A stretch of 61,683 nucleotides of DNA from Streptomyces sp. CB02261 (GCF_001905665.1 NZ_LIVX01000004.1:1-61683), one strand, 5' to 3'. Numbered from the stretch's first letter, positions 32,674 to 46,695 are shown. A program made the numbers and translations. Notes: generated from the sequence alone by a model not told the origin.

Positions 32674-34005
32674 ATGAGGTTCGGCGCGAGGCTCACGCTC
32701 GCCGTCATCGCTCTCGCCGCCCTTGCCACCGCCTGCGGACTTCCGCGGGACAGCGCTCCGCGGTCGCACGCCGCCGTGGACTGCGGGCCGTACGCCAGGT
32801 ACGGCAAGCACCCCGGCACCAAGGTCACCGTCTACGCGGAGAACCGGGACCGGGAAGCCGACCTGTTCGAAAAGACCTGGGCGGACTTCTCGCGCTGCAC
32901 GGGCATCGACGTCCAGTACCAGGGGGACGGGGAGTTCGAGGCCCGGATCCAGCTCCGGGTCGACGGCGGCAGCGCGCCGGACGTGGCGTTCTTCCCCCAG
33001 CCCGGGCTCCTGGAACGCTTCGCGCGGGCGGGGAGGCTCAAGCCCGCGAGCGCCGGGGTCGTGGCCCTCGCGAAGCAGGGCTGGTCGGCGGACTGGAACA
33101 GCTACGCGACCGTGGACGGCACCCTCTACGGCACGCCGCTGGTCGCGAACGTGAAGTCGCTCGTCTGGTACTCGCCGACGTTCTTCCGCGACAGGGGGCT
33201 GAGCGTTCCCCGCACGTGGTCCGAGCTGATGGCCGTGACGGAGAAGGTCGCGGCGTCGGGCGTCACGCCGTGGTGCGCGGGCATCGAGTCCGCCGAGGCG
33301 ACCGGCTGGCCGGTGACGGACTGGATCGAGGACGTCCTGCTGCGTCAGCAGGGCACGGACGTCTACGACCAGTGGGTCGCCCACGAGATCCCCTTCAACG
33401 ACCCGCGGGTGATCAGAGCCATGGACACCGTGGGGTCCCTCCTCAAGAACGACCGGTACGCCAACGGCGGTTTCGGCCCGGCCCGTTCGATGGCGTCGAT
33501 CTCCTTCCAGGAGGCCGGCACACCGGTTCTCTCCGGCGACTGCGCGATGCACCGCCAGGCCTCGTTCTATGCCGACATGTGGCCGGAGGGCACCGAGATC
33601 GGACCGGACAAGGACGTCCACGCCTTCCTCCTGCCGGGGTCCGACCCGGCCGACCGCCCCGTACTGGGCGGGGGAGTGTTCACCGCGGCCTTCGCAGACC
33701 GTCCCGAGGTACGGGCCTATCAGGAGTATCTGGCCTCCGCGGACTTCGCGAACGCGCGTATGAAAGAGGGCCCGTTCGTCTCGGCGAACAAGGGCGTGGA
33801 TCCGGCGAATGCCGCCACCCCGATCGACAGGCTCGCGATCCAGCTGCTCCAGGAGCCCGGGACACAGTTCAGGTTCGACGGTTCGGACCTGATGCCCGCT
33901 TCGGTCGGCGCCGGGACGTTCTGGAAGGGATCCGTCGACTGGATCGGCGGCGCGAGCACCCGGCAGGTCGCCGACTCCGTCGAACGGTCCTGGCCGAGCC
34001 ACTGA
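32674..34005 (+). CDS. Sugar ABC transporter solute-binding lipoprotein (CUT1, AglE-like)
   Basis: 443 aa. A lipoprotein signal ends with the lipobox LATAC, so the mature protein is anchored outside. The binding domain shows TKVTVYAENRDREADLFEKTWADF, GGSAPDVAFFPQPGLLERFA, GTLYGTPLVANVKSLVWYSP and SGDCAMHRQASFYADMWP, typical of alpha-glucoside-binding AglE-like proteins of family 1. GGAGGAGATACACCC precedes the ATG. The stop overlaps the first permease start (TGATG). A glucoside or oligosaccharide is likely, but the exact sugar is not readable. Confidence 0.9.
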   Translation: MRFGARLTLAVIALAALATACGLPRDSAPRSHAAVDCGPYARYGKHPGTKVTVYAENRDREADLFEKTWADFSRCTGIDVQYQGDGEFEARIQLRVDGGSAPDVAFFPQPGLLERFARAGRLKPASAGVVALAKQGWSADWNSYATVDGTLYGTPLVANVKSLVWYSPTFFRDRGLSVPRTWSELMAVTEKVAASGVTPWCAGIESAEATGWPVTDWIEDVLLRQQGTDVYDQWVAHEIPFNDPRVIRAMDTVGSLLKNDRYANGGFGPARSMASISFQEAGTPVLSGDCAMHRQASFYADMWPEGTEIGPDKDVHAFLLPGSDPADRPVLGGGVFTAAFADRPEVRAYQEYLASADFANARMKEGPFVSANKGVDPANAATPIDRLAIQLLQEPGTQFRFDGSDLMPASVGAGTFWKGSVDWIGGASTRQVADSVERSWPSH

Positions 34006-34970
34006 TGTCGTTCGACGCCGTCGCCCAGGAGCCCAAGCTCCTGTACCTGCTCCAGGGCATCGCCGCCTTCGCGGCGGTGGTCTCCCTGATCCTGTCGGCG
34101 CTGCACCGGGGGCCGGTGCGGAGAAGGGCCGCGGCACTTCTCCTGCTGGCCCCCGCGCTGCTGCTGCTCACGGTGGGTCTCCTCCTGCCCGGTCTGCGCA
34201 CCCTGGCGCTGTCGTTCACGGAGACCGGGGGAGACGCGTGGGCCGGCTTCGACAACTACGTGTGGGTGTTCACCGACGCCCGCGCGCTGGTGGCGCTGCG
34301 CAACACCCTGGTGTGGGTGGTGCTCGTGCCCCTGCTCGCGGCTTCGGCCGGTCTGTTCTACGCGGCGGCCGTCGTACGGTCGCGGTTCAGAGCGTTCGCG
34401 CTGTCCCTCGTCCTGATGCCGATGGCGGTCTCCTTCGTCGGCGCGGGTGTCGTCTGGAAGTTCGTCTACGCCTACCGTCCCGCGGAGGCACGGCAGATCG
34501 GGCTGCTGAACCAGCTCGTCGTCGCGTTCGGGGGCGAACCGAGGCAATGGCTCGTGGACACTCCCTGGAACGTCCTGTTCCTCATCGTGGTGATGGTGTG
34601 GACCCAGGCGGGCTTCGCGGCCGTCCTGCTGGCCGGCGCGATCAGGGCCGTTCCCGGAGAGCTGACCGAGGCGGCCCGACTCGACGGCGCGTCCCCCCGG
34701 CAGATCTTCTGGCGGATCACGATGCCGTCGATCAGACCCATGCTGCTCGTCGTGGTCCTCGCCCAGGCGGTCGGCACCTCCAAGGCCTTCGACATCGTCA
34801 AGACCATGACCGGCGGGCAGTTCGACACGGGTGTCATCGCCCACGAGATGTACGACCAGGCCTTCCGCTACGGCGAGACGGGCCGCGGTGCGGCGCTCGC
34901 CGTGCTCCTCTTCGTCCTCGTCACCCCCTTCGTCGCCCACCAGGTGCGGGCGCGGCGGAGGGCGGGGTGA
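34005..34970 (+). CDS. Sugar ABC transporter permease 1 (AglF-like)
   Basis: 321 aa with about seven membrane helices. The EAA loop that contacts the ATPase reads EAARLDGASPRQIFWRITMPSIRP. The N-terminal helix, an extra segment before the usual permease core, matches the longer first permease of AglEFG-type importers. It overlaps the binding protein by one base and the second permease by four, so translation is tightly coupled. Confidence 0.9.
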   Translation: MSFDAVAQEPKLLYLLQGIAAFAAVVSLILSALHRGPVRRRAAALLLLAPALLLLTVGLLLPGLRTLALSFTETGGDAWAGFDNYVWVFTDARALVALRNTLVWVVLVPLLAASAGLFYAAAVVRSRFRAFALSLVLMPMAVSFVGAGVVWKFVYAYRPAEARQIGLLNQLVVAFGGEPRQWLVDTPWNVLFLIVVMVWTQAGFAAVLLAGAIRAVPGELTEAARLDGASPRQIFWRITMPSIRPMLLVVVLAQAVGTSKAFDIVKTMTGGQFDTGVIAHEMYDQAFRYGETGRGAALAVLLFVLVTPFVAHQVRARRRAG

Positions 34971-35850
34971 ACGGCGTCCGGGAGCGTCTGGCCTCCCGCG
35001 CCTTCACGTCGATCGCCGTGGTGATCGCGGTCCTCTGGACGACACCGACCCTCGGTCTGCTGCTCTCCTCCTTCCGCCCCGAGGAGGAGATCAAGACGAC
35101 GGGCTGGTGGACCGTGTTCGGTTCGCCGCATCTCACGCTCGACAACTACGGCGAGGTGCTGTCCGGTGGCGGGAACGGGTCGGGGCGGCTCGGGGAGTAC
35201 TTCGTCAACTCCGTCGTCATCACGCTTCCCTCGGTGCTGTTCCCGCTCGTCCTGGCGTTCTTCGCGGCGTACGCCTTGGCGTGGATCGACTTCAGGGGGC
35301 GCGACGCGCTCGTCGTCGGCATCTTCGCGCTCCAGGTCGTGCCGCTCCAGATGGCGCTCGTCCCCCTCCTGAGGCTGTTCTCCGAGGGCTGGCTGTTCCT
35401 GCCCGCGTGGAACGTCGCCGGTCCCGCGCGGTTCGGCCAGGTCTGGTTCGCCCACACGGTCTTCGCGCTGCCGTTCGCGGTGTTCCTCCTGCACAACGTC
35501 CTGGCCGGGCTGCCCCGGGACCTGATCGAGGCCGCCCGCGTCGACGGCGCGTCGCACCGGACGCTGCTGCTCCGGATCATGCTGCCCCTGGCCCGCCCGG
35601 CCCTGGTCTCCTTCGCCGTCATCCAGTTCATCTGGGTGTGGAACGACCTCCTCGTGGCGCTGACGCTGTCCGGCGGAACGGCCGAGACCGCCCCGATGAC
35701 GGTCAGACTGGCGAGCCTGGCCGGGACGTACGGCAACGAGTGGCAGCGGCTCACCGCGGGAGCCTTCGTGACGGCGTTCGTCCCGCTGCTCGTCTTCTTC
35801 TCGCTCCGGCGGCACTTCGCGCGGGGCATGCTCGCCGGATCGGTCAAGGG

Positions 35851-35854
<4 letters not shown>
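34967..35854 (+). CDS. Sugar ABC transporter permease 2 (AglG-like)
   Basis: 295 aa with six membrane helices. The EAA loop reads EAARVDGASHRTLLLRIMLPLARP. The motif WTTPTLGLLLSSFRP near the N-terminus is standard for the second CUT1 permease. The GTG at 34967 overlaps the preceding stop (GTGA). No ATPase gene follows, which is normal in streptomycetes that use the shared MsiK ATPase. Instead an ATGA overlap joins it to a LAL regulator. Confidence 0.9.
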
Positions 35855-39589
<3,735 letters not shown>

Positions 39590-39692
39590 CGCCGCCCCGT
39601 CGACCCGCGGGGTGACGCCGGTGTCCCCGGCGTCACCCCGGCCCCCGGTTCCCGGCGCGGGAACCGGACGAGCCCAGGAGAGCAGACACCCC

Positions 39693-40778
39693 ATGCAGTT
39701 CGGCATCTTCACCGTCGGGGACGTGACCCCCGACCCCACCACCGGCCGTACTCCGTCGGAACACGAGCGGATCAAGGCGATGGTCGCCATCGCCCTCAAG
39801 GCCGAGGAAGTCGGCCTCGACGTCTTCGCGACCGGCGAACACCACAACCCGCCGTTCGTCCCGTCGTCGCCGACGACCATGCTCGGCCACATCGCCGCCC
39901 GCACCGAGAAGCTGATCCTGTCCACGTCCACGACGCTGATCACCACCAACGACCCGGTGAAGATCGCCGAGGACTACGCGATGCTCCAGCACCTGGCCGA
40001 CGGCCGGGTCGACCTCATGCTGGGGCGCGGCAACACCGGTCCGGTCTACCCGTGGTTCGGACAGGACATCCGCCAGGGCATCGACCTCGCCAAGGAGAAC
40101 TACGCGCTGCTGCGCCGGCTGTGGCGCGAGGACGTCGTGGACTGGGAGGGACGGTTCCGTACCCCGCTCCAGGCCTTCACCTCGACACCCAGGCCCCTGG
40201 ACGGCGTCCCGCCCTTCGTCTGGCACGGATCCATCAGGTCCCCCGAGATCGCGGAGCAGGCCGCCTTCTACGGTGACGGCTTCTTCCACAACAACATCTT
40301 CTGGCCGGCCGACCACACCCGGCGCATGGTGCGGCTCTACCGGCGCCGGTTCGCGCACCACGGCCACGGCCGGCCGGAGGACGCCATCGTCGGCCTGGGC
40401 GGACAGGTCTTCATGCGCAGGAACTCGCAGGACGCCGTACGGGAGTTCCGTCCCTACTTCGACAACGCTCCCGTGTACGGCCACGGCCCGTCGCTGGAGG
40501 ACTTCACCGAGCAGACCCCGCTGACGGTGGGCTCTCCCCAGCAGGTCATCGAGCGGACCCTGTCGTTCCGGGAGACCGTCGGCGACTACCAGCGCCAGCT
40601 GTTCCTGATGGACCACGCGGGCCTGCCCCTGAAGACCGTCCTCGAACAGCTGGACATCCTCGGCGAAGAGGTCGTGCCCGTCCTGCGCAGGGAGTTCGCG
40701 AAGGGACGTCCGGCCGACGCGCCGGAGGCGCCCACGCACGCGTCGCTCCGAGCCGTCCGGGAGGTGTCCGCCGCATGA
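39693..40778 (+). CDS. FMN-dependent luciferase-like monooxygenase (CE1758-type)
   Basis: 361 aa TIM-barrel flavin monooxygenase. MQFGIFTVGDVTPDPTTGRTPSEHERIKAM opens the CE1758 type, and GLDVFATGEHHNPPFVPSSP and ILSTSTTLITTNDPVKIAEDYAMLQHLADGRVDLMLGRGN are luciferase-family signatures. CAGGAG precedes the ATG. The next gene overlaps by four bases and encodes an FMN reductase of the matched CE1759 type, so the two form an oxidant/reductant pair. The substrate of this pair is unknown. Confidence 0.9.
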   Translation: MQFGIFTVGDVTPDPTTGRTPSEHERIKAMVAIALKAEEVGLDVFATGEHHNPPFVPSSPTTMLGHIAARTEKLILSTSTTLITTNDPVKIAEDYAMLQHLADGRVDLMLGRGNTGPVYPWFGQDIRQGIDLAKENYALLRRLWREDVVDWEGRFRTPLQAFTSTPRPLDGVPPFVWHGSIRSPEIAEQAAFYGDGFFHNNIFWPADHTRRMVRLYRRRFAHHGHGRPEDAIVGLGGQVFMRRNSQDAVREFRPYFDNAPVYGHGPSLEDFTEQTPLTVGSPQQVIERTLSFRETVGDYQRQLFLMDHAGLPLKTVLEQLDILGEEVVPVLRREFAKGRPADAPEAPTHASLRAVREVSAA

Positions 40779-41389
40779 AGCTGATCACCGTCTCCGCGGG
40801 GCTGAGCACCCCCTCGTCCACCCGCCTGCTCGCGGACCGGCTGGCCGAATCGGCCCGCGACGCGCTCTCGGCCCGGGGGCAGGCGCCGTCGACCGAGGTC
40901 GTGGAGCTGCGCGAACGGGCCGGCGACATCGCCAACCACCTCGTGACCGGCTTTCCGCCGCCGCGACTGAGCGCCGCCATCGACGCGGTGACGGCGGCCG
41001 ACGGCCTGATCGTCGTGACCCCCGTGTTCGCGGCCTCGTACAGCGGTCTCTTCAAGTCCTTCTTCGACGTGATCGACCCGGACGCCCTCACCGGGAAGCC
41101 GGTCCTGATCGCGGCGACGGGTGGCACCGCCCGCCACTCCCTGGTCCTGGAGCACGCCGTGCGCCCGCTCTTCGCCTATCTCCGCGCCGTCGTCGTCCCC
41201 ACCGCCGTGTACGCGGCCTCCGAGGACTGGGGATCGGGGGGAGACGAGTACACCGACGGCCTGCCCGGCCGGGTCCGCCGGGCGGGCGCCGAGCTCGCCG
41301 CGCTCATGGTGGCGCGCCCGGTCGGTGCGGAGCCCGAGGACGAGGTCACCGTCCTCGAACGGCAACTCGCCGACCTGCGCTTCGACTGA
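40775..41389 (+). CDS. NAD(P)H-dependent FMN reductase (CE1759-type)
   Basis: 204 aa flavodoxin-like reductase. LITVSAGLSTPSSTRLLADRLAESA binds FMN phosphate, and GLIVVTPVFAASYSGLFKSFFDVIDPDALTGKPVLIAATGGTARH is the characteristic core. It would supply reduced FMN to the monooxygenase whose stop it overlaps (ATGA). Confidence 0.92.
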   Translation: MKLITVSAGLSTPSSTRLLADRLAESARDALSARGQAPSTEVVELRERAGDIANHLVTGFPPPRLSAAIDAVTAADGLIVVTPVFAASYSGLFKSFFDVIDPDALTGKPVLIAATGGTARHSLVLEHAVRPLFAYLRAVVVPTAVYAASEDWGSGGDEYTDGLPGRVRRAGAELAALMVARPVGAEPEDEVTVLERQLADLRFD

Positions 41390-41449
41390 GACGGGCCCCC
41401 GGGCCGGACGACGGCGGGGCGGTGCACATGGTTCATACTGTTCGGCCGT

Positions 41450-44323
41450 ATGAGCGTGCACCGAGTGACGACAAGGACCGTGCCCGAGGAACCCGAGGGC
41501 GTACGGACGCCCCTCCGCGGCAGGGACGCCGAACTGGCGTCCATCGAGGCGCGGCTCGACGCGCTCCACCGGGGCAGAGGCGGGATCGTCCGTGTCGAAG
41601 GCCCCGTCGGCATCGGCAGGTCCAGGATCCTCGCGGAGGCCGCGGCGGCCGCGAGGCGGCGCGGGACGAAAGTCTTCGAGGGAGCGGCGGACCCCGACGA
41701 ACAGTTCGTGCCGCTCGGCCCGCTCCTCGACGGTCTGCTCTCCGGCGAGGAACCGCTGTCGGGAGCCGTCCGCCTCAGGGACCTCGCCACGACACCCGGC
41801 CGGCGCTTCTGGCTGCTCCAGGAACTGGGGGACCGTCTCCGGGAGACGGCTCGAGACGGCCCCCTGCTCGTCGTCCTCGACGACCTCCAGTGGTGCGACG
41901 ACCTGACCCTTCTCACCTTCAACACCCTCGCGGCCGGACTCTCTTCGCACGCCATCCTGTGGCTGGTCGCCGTGCGCGGCGGAAGCGTGCCGTCAGGAGT
42001 GCGCACGACCCTGGACAGGATCCGGCAGGCAGGCGCGCACGAGCTGGCACTGGGAGCGCTGGACGACCAGGCCACCACGCGGATCACCGAGGACGTTCTC
42101 GGCGCCGCTCCCGACCCGGACGTCCTCCGCGTCGCCCGCCGCGCCGAAGGAGTCCCGCAGCTGCTGGTCGAGCTGCTCGGCTCGCTGCGGGAGGCGGTGA
42201 TGATCGAGAACGGCACGGCCAGGCTGCCGGCCGGGCCCCCCGCCCCACGGGGACTCCCCTCCGTCCGGCGCCGCCTCGACCAGCTGTCCGACGAGGCACG
42301 GGAGCTGGTGCAGACGGCGGCCGTCGTGGGCGGCCCGGTCACCGTCGCGCTGCTGGCCGAACTGCTCGGCAGGTCCTCGGCGGCGCTCATCACAGCGGTA
42401 CGGGAATCCCTCGACGCCGACCTGCTCACCGAAAGCGGTGACCGCCTCGCCTTCCGCCACGAACTGATCCGCGAGGCGGTGGAGGCCGGCCTCCCCCTGC
42501 CCCTGCGTCAGGCCCTGCGGGATCAGGCCGCCGAGCCGCCGCCGGGGGGCGCGGCCTCCCCCGGGGAGCGTCCCGGGCCGTCGGCCGGGAGGGCGTCGGC
42601 GGACGCGGCGGTCGCCGGGAGCGCGGGGCCGGGAGACGCGGCGGAGGCCGACCGGCTGCGCACCGCCGCGGCGGACCTCGCGGCCACCGCTCCCGGACCG
42701 GCCGCGGAGCGCAGCCTCAAGGCCCTGGAACTGACCACGGCCGACGCTCCGGAGCGGCCGCGGGTCATCGCCGAGACGATCCCGCTGCTCTGGCAGACGG
42801 GCCGGGCCGCCCAGGCGCGCGAGCTGGGAGCCTCCGCCCTGGCGACCGCCGGCATCGCACCCGAGGACGAGGCGCACATACGCCTCGCCCTGGCCCGCCT
42901 CGCCGTACCGTTCGACTTCTCCGAGGCGGTCCGCCAGGCCCGCGCCGGGGCGGCCCTGCCCGGGATCCCCGTGGACGTGAGGAGTCGACTGCTCGCCATG
43001 CTCGCCGTCGGCCTGTCGATGTCGGGCGAGCACCTGGCGGCCGAGCAGGTCGCCGCGGAGGCGTGGGAGACGGCGGCGGCGGCGGGCGACCGCTCCGCCG
43101 AGGCCACGCTGACGACGGTCCGCTCGGCCGTGAGTTTCCACCGCATGGACCTGACCGAGGCGTTCCGGCAGGCCGAGCGGGCCGCCGCGCTGGCCGACGC
43201 CCTGGGCGTCAGCACCTCGCTGTGGGTTCCGGAGGCCTTGTGGCACGCCCTCCTGTCGCACACCACCGGACGGTCCGCGGAGGCGCTCGCCGCCGCCGAG
43301 GACGGCATCCGGATCACCGGGAAGCAGGGCCGGACGGCGGCCACCCGTATGTGGCTGATGACCCGATCCCGCATCCTTCTGGAGGCCGGACGGCTGACGG
43401 ACGCCCGGGCCGACGCCGAAGCCGCGGCCGCGACGACCGACGATCCCGGCCCGGGCAACCTCGCCGACGTCACGCTCCGGTACGTGATGATGCGCGTCGC
43501 CCTCCACACCGGCGACCGGCAGACCGCACGAGCCTACGCCGCGGAGGCGAGGCGCATGCGGACCGACGCCGCACCCGTCGTCCGGCACTTCGGCTCCTGG
43601 ATGCTGGCGCTGATGGCCGACTTCGAGGGCCGGCCCGACCGTGCCATGGCGGAACTCGACGAGGTGATGACGGCGCCCGCCGCGGACAGACCGGCCTACT
43701 CCGGCATGGTCGACCCCGCCGACGCCCCGGTCCTCGTCCGCCTGGCGCTGCGTGCCGGCGCGCACGAACGGGCCGCGCAGGCAGTGGTCCTGGCCGAGCG
43801 ACTGGCCGCGCTCAACCCCGACCTCACGTTCCTCGCCGCCACGGCCGCGCACGCCCGGGGGCTCCTCGACAACGACCTCGCCCCTCTCGTACGTGCCGTC
43901 CGGCTGTACGAGGACTGCCCTCGGCCGTTGGCCCGGGCGTCGGCACTGGAGGACGCAGGACGCAAGCTGGCGGTCACCCGCAGGTCCGAAGCGGTGCCGT
44001 ACTTCGACACGGCCCTCGCGCTCTACGGGCGAGCGGGCGCCGAGCGGGACGTCGCACGCGTCCGCCGGCGCCTGCGGGCCGCCGGTGTCCGCCGCCGGCC
44101 CTCGACGGCCGGACTCTCCGCGGCGTGGCCCGAGCTGACGGCCGCGGAGATACGGGCGGTGCGGCTCGTGGCACGTGGGCTGACCAACCGACAGGTGGCC
44201 GAGCGCCTCTCCCTCTCGCCGCACACGGTGAGTTCGCACCTGCGCCGGGCCTTCACCAAGCTGGACGTCACCTCGCGCGTGGAGCTGACCCGGCTGGTGC
44301 TGCACCGCGACAGCGGAGAGTAG
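41450..44323 (+). CDS. LAL-type LuxR regulator with altered Walker A
   Basis: 957 aa. The Walker A position reads GPVGIGRS (residues 51-58), with Arg replacing the catalytic Lys, whereas Walker B is intact (LLVVLDDLQW). The C-terminal HTH is complete: LTAAEIRAVRLVARGLTNRQVAERLSLSPHTVSSHLRRAFTKLDVTSR. A low-complexity Pro/Gly/Ala insert lies around residues 362-400. No ribosome site is seen. CATACT (41434-41439) lies only ten bases before the ATG, so the mRNA may be leaderless. It follows the FMN reductase by 60 bases and may control neighbouring oxidative genes. Confidence 0.88.
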   Translation: MSVHRVTTRTVPEEPEGVRTPLRGRDAELASIEARLDALHRGRGGIVRVEGPVGIGRSRILAEAAAAARRRGTKVFEGAADPDEQFVPLGPLLDGLLSGEEPLSGAVRLRDLATTPGRRFWLLQELGDRLRETARDGPLLVVLDDLQWCDDLTLLTFNTLAAGLSSHAILWLVAVRGGSVPSGVRTTLDRIRQAGAHELALGALDDQATTRITEDVLGAAPDPDVLRVARRAEGVPQLLVELLGSLREAVMIENGTARLPAGPPAPRGLPSVRRRLDQLSDEARELVQTAAVVGGPVTVALLAELLGRSSAALITAVRESLDADLLTESGDRLAFRHELIREAVEAGLPLPLRQALRDQAAEPPPGGAASPGERPGPSAGRASADAAVAGSAGPGDAAEADRLRTAAADLAATAPGPAAERSLKALELTTADAPERPRVIAETIPLLWQTGRAAQARELGASALATAGIAPEDEAHIRLALARLAVPFDFSEAVRQARAGAALPGIPVDVRSRLLAMLAVGLSMSGEHLAAEQVAAEAWETAAAAGDRSAEATLTTVRSAVSFHRMDLTEAFRQAERAAALADALGVSTSLWVPEALWHALLSHTTGRSAEALAAAEDGIRITGKQGRTAATRMWLMTRSRILLEAGRLTDARADAEAAAATTDDPGPGNLADVTLRYVMMRVALHTGDRQTARAYAAEARRMRTDAAPVVRHFGSWMLALMADFEGRPDRAMAELDEVMTAPAADRPAYSGMVDPADAPVLVRLALRAGAHERAAQAVVLAERLAALNPDLTFLAATAAHARGLLDNDLAPLVRAVRLYEDCPRPLARASALEDAGRKLAVTRRSEAVPYFDTALALYGRAGAERDVARVRRRLRAAGVRRRPSTAGLSAAWPELTAAEIRAVRLVARGLTNRQVAERLSLSPHTVSSHLRRAFTKLDVTSRVELTRLVLHRDSGE

Positions 44324-44458
44324 TCACTTCGTATCCCCTGTGGGTGTCGCGGCAATGGACGATTCGTGTGATGTGCCGACGTCATCGCTTCCTCAGAATG
44401 ATCAAAGTCGCGGAATGGAGAAGTCCGCGGGAACCGTTGGTCGAGAGAGGAACAGCGC

Positions 44459-45706
44459 ATGACCGTGAGGCTCCAGCGAGCCCGCCCCGGCAGCCCCGAG
44501 CTCCAGGCGCTTGTCGACGAGCTGGCGGAGCGGCTCGGCCGGTCCGTCGCCGTCGACGACCCGCTGGTCCGCATGGTCTGCACCAGCCGCCACTTCGGCG
44601 ACGAGGACCCGGTCCGCATCGGCACCCTGTTGCAGGGCCGCGCCGACAACGCGGCCATCCGCTACGTCCTCGCGCAGGGCGTGACCCAGTGGCCCCGGGC
44701 CGGATTCATCGACGGCCGTGACGACCTCGGACTGCTGCCCCGTTACGTGGTGCCCCTGCGCGAGCGCGGGCATCTCCTCGGACTGCTCCTGGTGGTCGTG
44801 CCCGAGAAGACGCTCGCGGAGCACGAGACACGTGCCATCGCCCGGGCCGCGGACGCCATGGCGGCGCAGATGCACGGGGAGCACATCGCCACCGACACCC
44901 GGAAGGCCGACGAGCGGGACCTCGTCCTCGAACTCGTCGGCACCGACGTCGCCGCCCGTACCACCGCACGGCGGCGGGGCGAGGAACTCGGCCTGCTCGG
45001 AGCGGCCGAGCACGTCCTGGTCACCGTCGTCCAGCTGAGCTGCGCGACCGAGCTCGTGCGGCAGTCCGAGGCGGCCCTGTGGGGGGCGCTGGAGGGATTC
45101 CGGCAGACGCGCTCCGCCCAGGGCCTCATCGCGATCGGCAGGGAGCGGGCGACACTGCTCCAGCTGCGCGACCGTCCCCCCGGCCAGGACGAGGTCACCG
45201 CGCAGTCCGCTCGCATCCTGGACGAACTCCGCACCTTCCTGGGACCGTCGGCGGACCCCGTGATCGGCGTCGGCGGCCGGCACCCCAGCCTGGACGACGC
45301 ATGGACGTCGTACGAGCAGGCGCTCGTCGCGGCACGCGCGGCACGCCGACTGCCCACCTTGAAGAACGCCGGTGACTGGGAGCTGCTCGGGGAGCTCGCG
45401 ATGCTCCTCCAGCTCCCCGAGCACGCCCTGAACGCGTCCCTGGTCCCGAAGCCGCTCCGTACCCTGAGCGCCGCGCACGGCGGCGACCGCCTGCGGGACA
45501 CCCTGCGCTGCTTCCTCGAACACGCGGGATCGATCCCCCGGACCGCGGACACGCTGGGGATCCACCGCACCTCGCTCTACTACCGCCTGCGCCAGATTCA
45601 GGAGATCACCGGACTCGACCTCGACGACGGCGCCCACCGGCTCACTCTGCACCTCGGCCTCAGGATCGAGGAACTTCTGGCCCCGGGCGGCGGCGGGGTC
45701 GTCTGA
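44459..45706 (+). CDS. CdaR/PucR-type transcriptional regulator
   Basis: 415 aa. The N-terminal half (SVAVDDPLVRMVCTSRHFGD..., YVVPLRERGHLLGLLLVVVPEKTLAEHETRAI) resembles a GAF-like sensor. The central region is the GGDEF-like PucR/CdaR domain. The C-terminal HTH_30 reads TLRCFLEHAGSIPRTADTLGIHRTSLYYRLRQIQEITGLDL. GAGAGGAACAGCGC precedes the ATG. Such regulators control catabolic or secondary-metabolic genes. The effector is unknown. Confidence 0.9.
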   Translation: MTVRLQRARPGSPELQALVDELAERLGRSVAVDDPLVRMVCTSRHFGDEDPVRIGTLLQGRADNAAIRYVLAQGVTQWPRAGFIDGRDDLGLLPRYVVPLRERGHLLGLLLVVVPEKTLAEHETRAIARAADAMAAQMHGEHIATDTRKADERDLVLELVGTDVAARTTARRRGEELGLLGAAEHVLVTVVQLSCATELVRQSEAALWGALEGFRQTRSAQGLIAIGRERATLLQLRDRPPGQDEVTAQSARILDELRTFLGPSADPVIGVGGRHPSLDDAWTSYEQALVAARAARRLPTLKNAGDWELLGELAMLLQLPEHALNASLVPKPLRTLSAAHGGDRLRDTLRCFLEHAGSIPRTADTLGIHRTSLYYRLRQIQEITGLDLDDGAHRLTLHLGLRIEELLAPGGGGVV

Positions 45707-45843
45707 CCACGGACCCGCTTCGACAGAACGAGGAGGATCCACGGCCCGATTCCTACAGCTCGCGGTGGTGCGGGCGGCGGGCCCCATTCGATGATGTTCG
45801 GGACGGCGGGAACGACGTACCGCCTCTGACCAGGGGAGAGGTC

Positions 45844-46695
45844 ATGAAGGAACTGATCACGACGGACGGCGCACGGCTCGCGTACCAGGACACCGGCGGC
45901 GAGGGTGTCCCGTTGGTGATGCTGCACGGCTGGGGGCAGACGCAGGCGATGTTCCGCCACCAGATCGAGGGACTGGCGCCCGGCCGTCGCGTCGTCACCG
46001 TCGACCTCCGCGGCCACGGGAAGTCCGGCGGACCGCGGCACGGCTACCGCATCGCCCGGCTCTCCCGCGATGTGCTCGAACTCGTCGACCATCTCGGTCT
46101 CGACCGTTTCGACGCGCTGGGCTGGTCCATGGGGGTCTCGGTGTGGTGGAGCTTCATCGACCAGTACGGGACCGGGCGGATCCGGCGCTTCGTCGCCGTC
46201 GACCAGCCCGCGGCGGTCGCGGCCGTGCCCTGGATGACCGAGCGGGAACAGCGGGACTCCGGTGCCATCTTCGATGTGTCGGGGCTGCTGTACCTGGGCG
46301 CGGCCCTCGCGGGGCCGGAGGGCGACACGGTCCGCGCCGAGTTCGTGCGCGGCATGTTCTCCGGCGAGCCGGACCCCGAGGTGCTGGCCTTCGTCCACGA
46401 GGAGATCCGGTCGACACCCGCCTACGCGGGCGTCCCGCTGCTGTTCGACCACTGCGCGCAGGACTGGCGCGACGTGCTTCCCCGGATCGACGTGCCGACC
46501 CTGGTGATCGGCTGCGAGGGAAGCCATGTGCACCCCGATTCGCAGCGTTTCGTCGCCGAGCGGATTCCCGGCGCACGCCTGCACGTCTTCGCCTCCGACG
46601 TGGCGAGCTCGCACTTCCCCTTCCTGGAGAACCCGCCGGCCTTCAACGCCGTGGTGGAGAAGTTCCTGGCCCAGGAGCCGGCGAACGGGGCGTGA
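45844..46695 (+). CDS. Alpha/beta hydrolase
   Basis: 283 aa. VPLVMLHGWGQTQAMFRHQIEGLAPGRRVVTVDLRGHGKSGGP is the classic start of the fold. The nucleophile elbow is GWSMGVSV, the acid region is TLVIGCEGSHVHPDSQ, and the final His is in SSHFPFLENP. GGGGAGAG precedes the ATG. The start of an AraC regulator lies 42 bases after its stop, and a CdaR-type regulator precedes it, so its expression is probably controlled locally. Confidence 0.9.
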   Translation: MKELITTDGARLAYQDTGGEGVPLVMLHGWGQTQAMFRHQIEGLAPGRRVVTVDLRGHGKSGGPRHGYRIARLSRDVLELVDHLGLDRFDALGWSMGVSVWWSFIDQYGTGRIRRFVAVDQPAAVAAVPWMTEREQRDSGAIFDVSGLLYLGAALAGPEGDTVRAEFVRGMFSGEPDPEVLAFVHEEIRSTPAYAGVPLLFDHCAQDWRDVLPRIDVPTLVIGCEGSHVHPDSQRFVAERIPGARLHVFASDVASSHFPFLENPPAFNAVVEKFLAQEPANGA

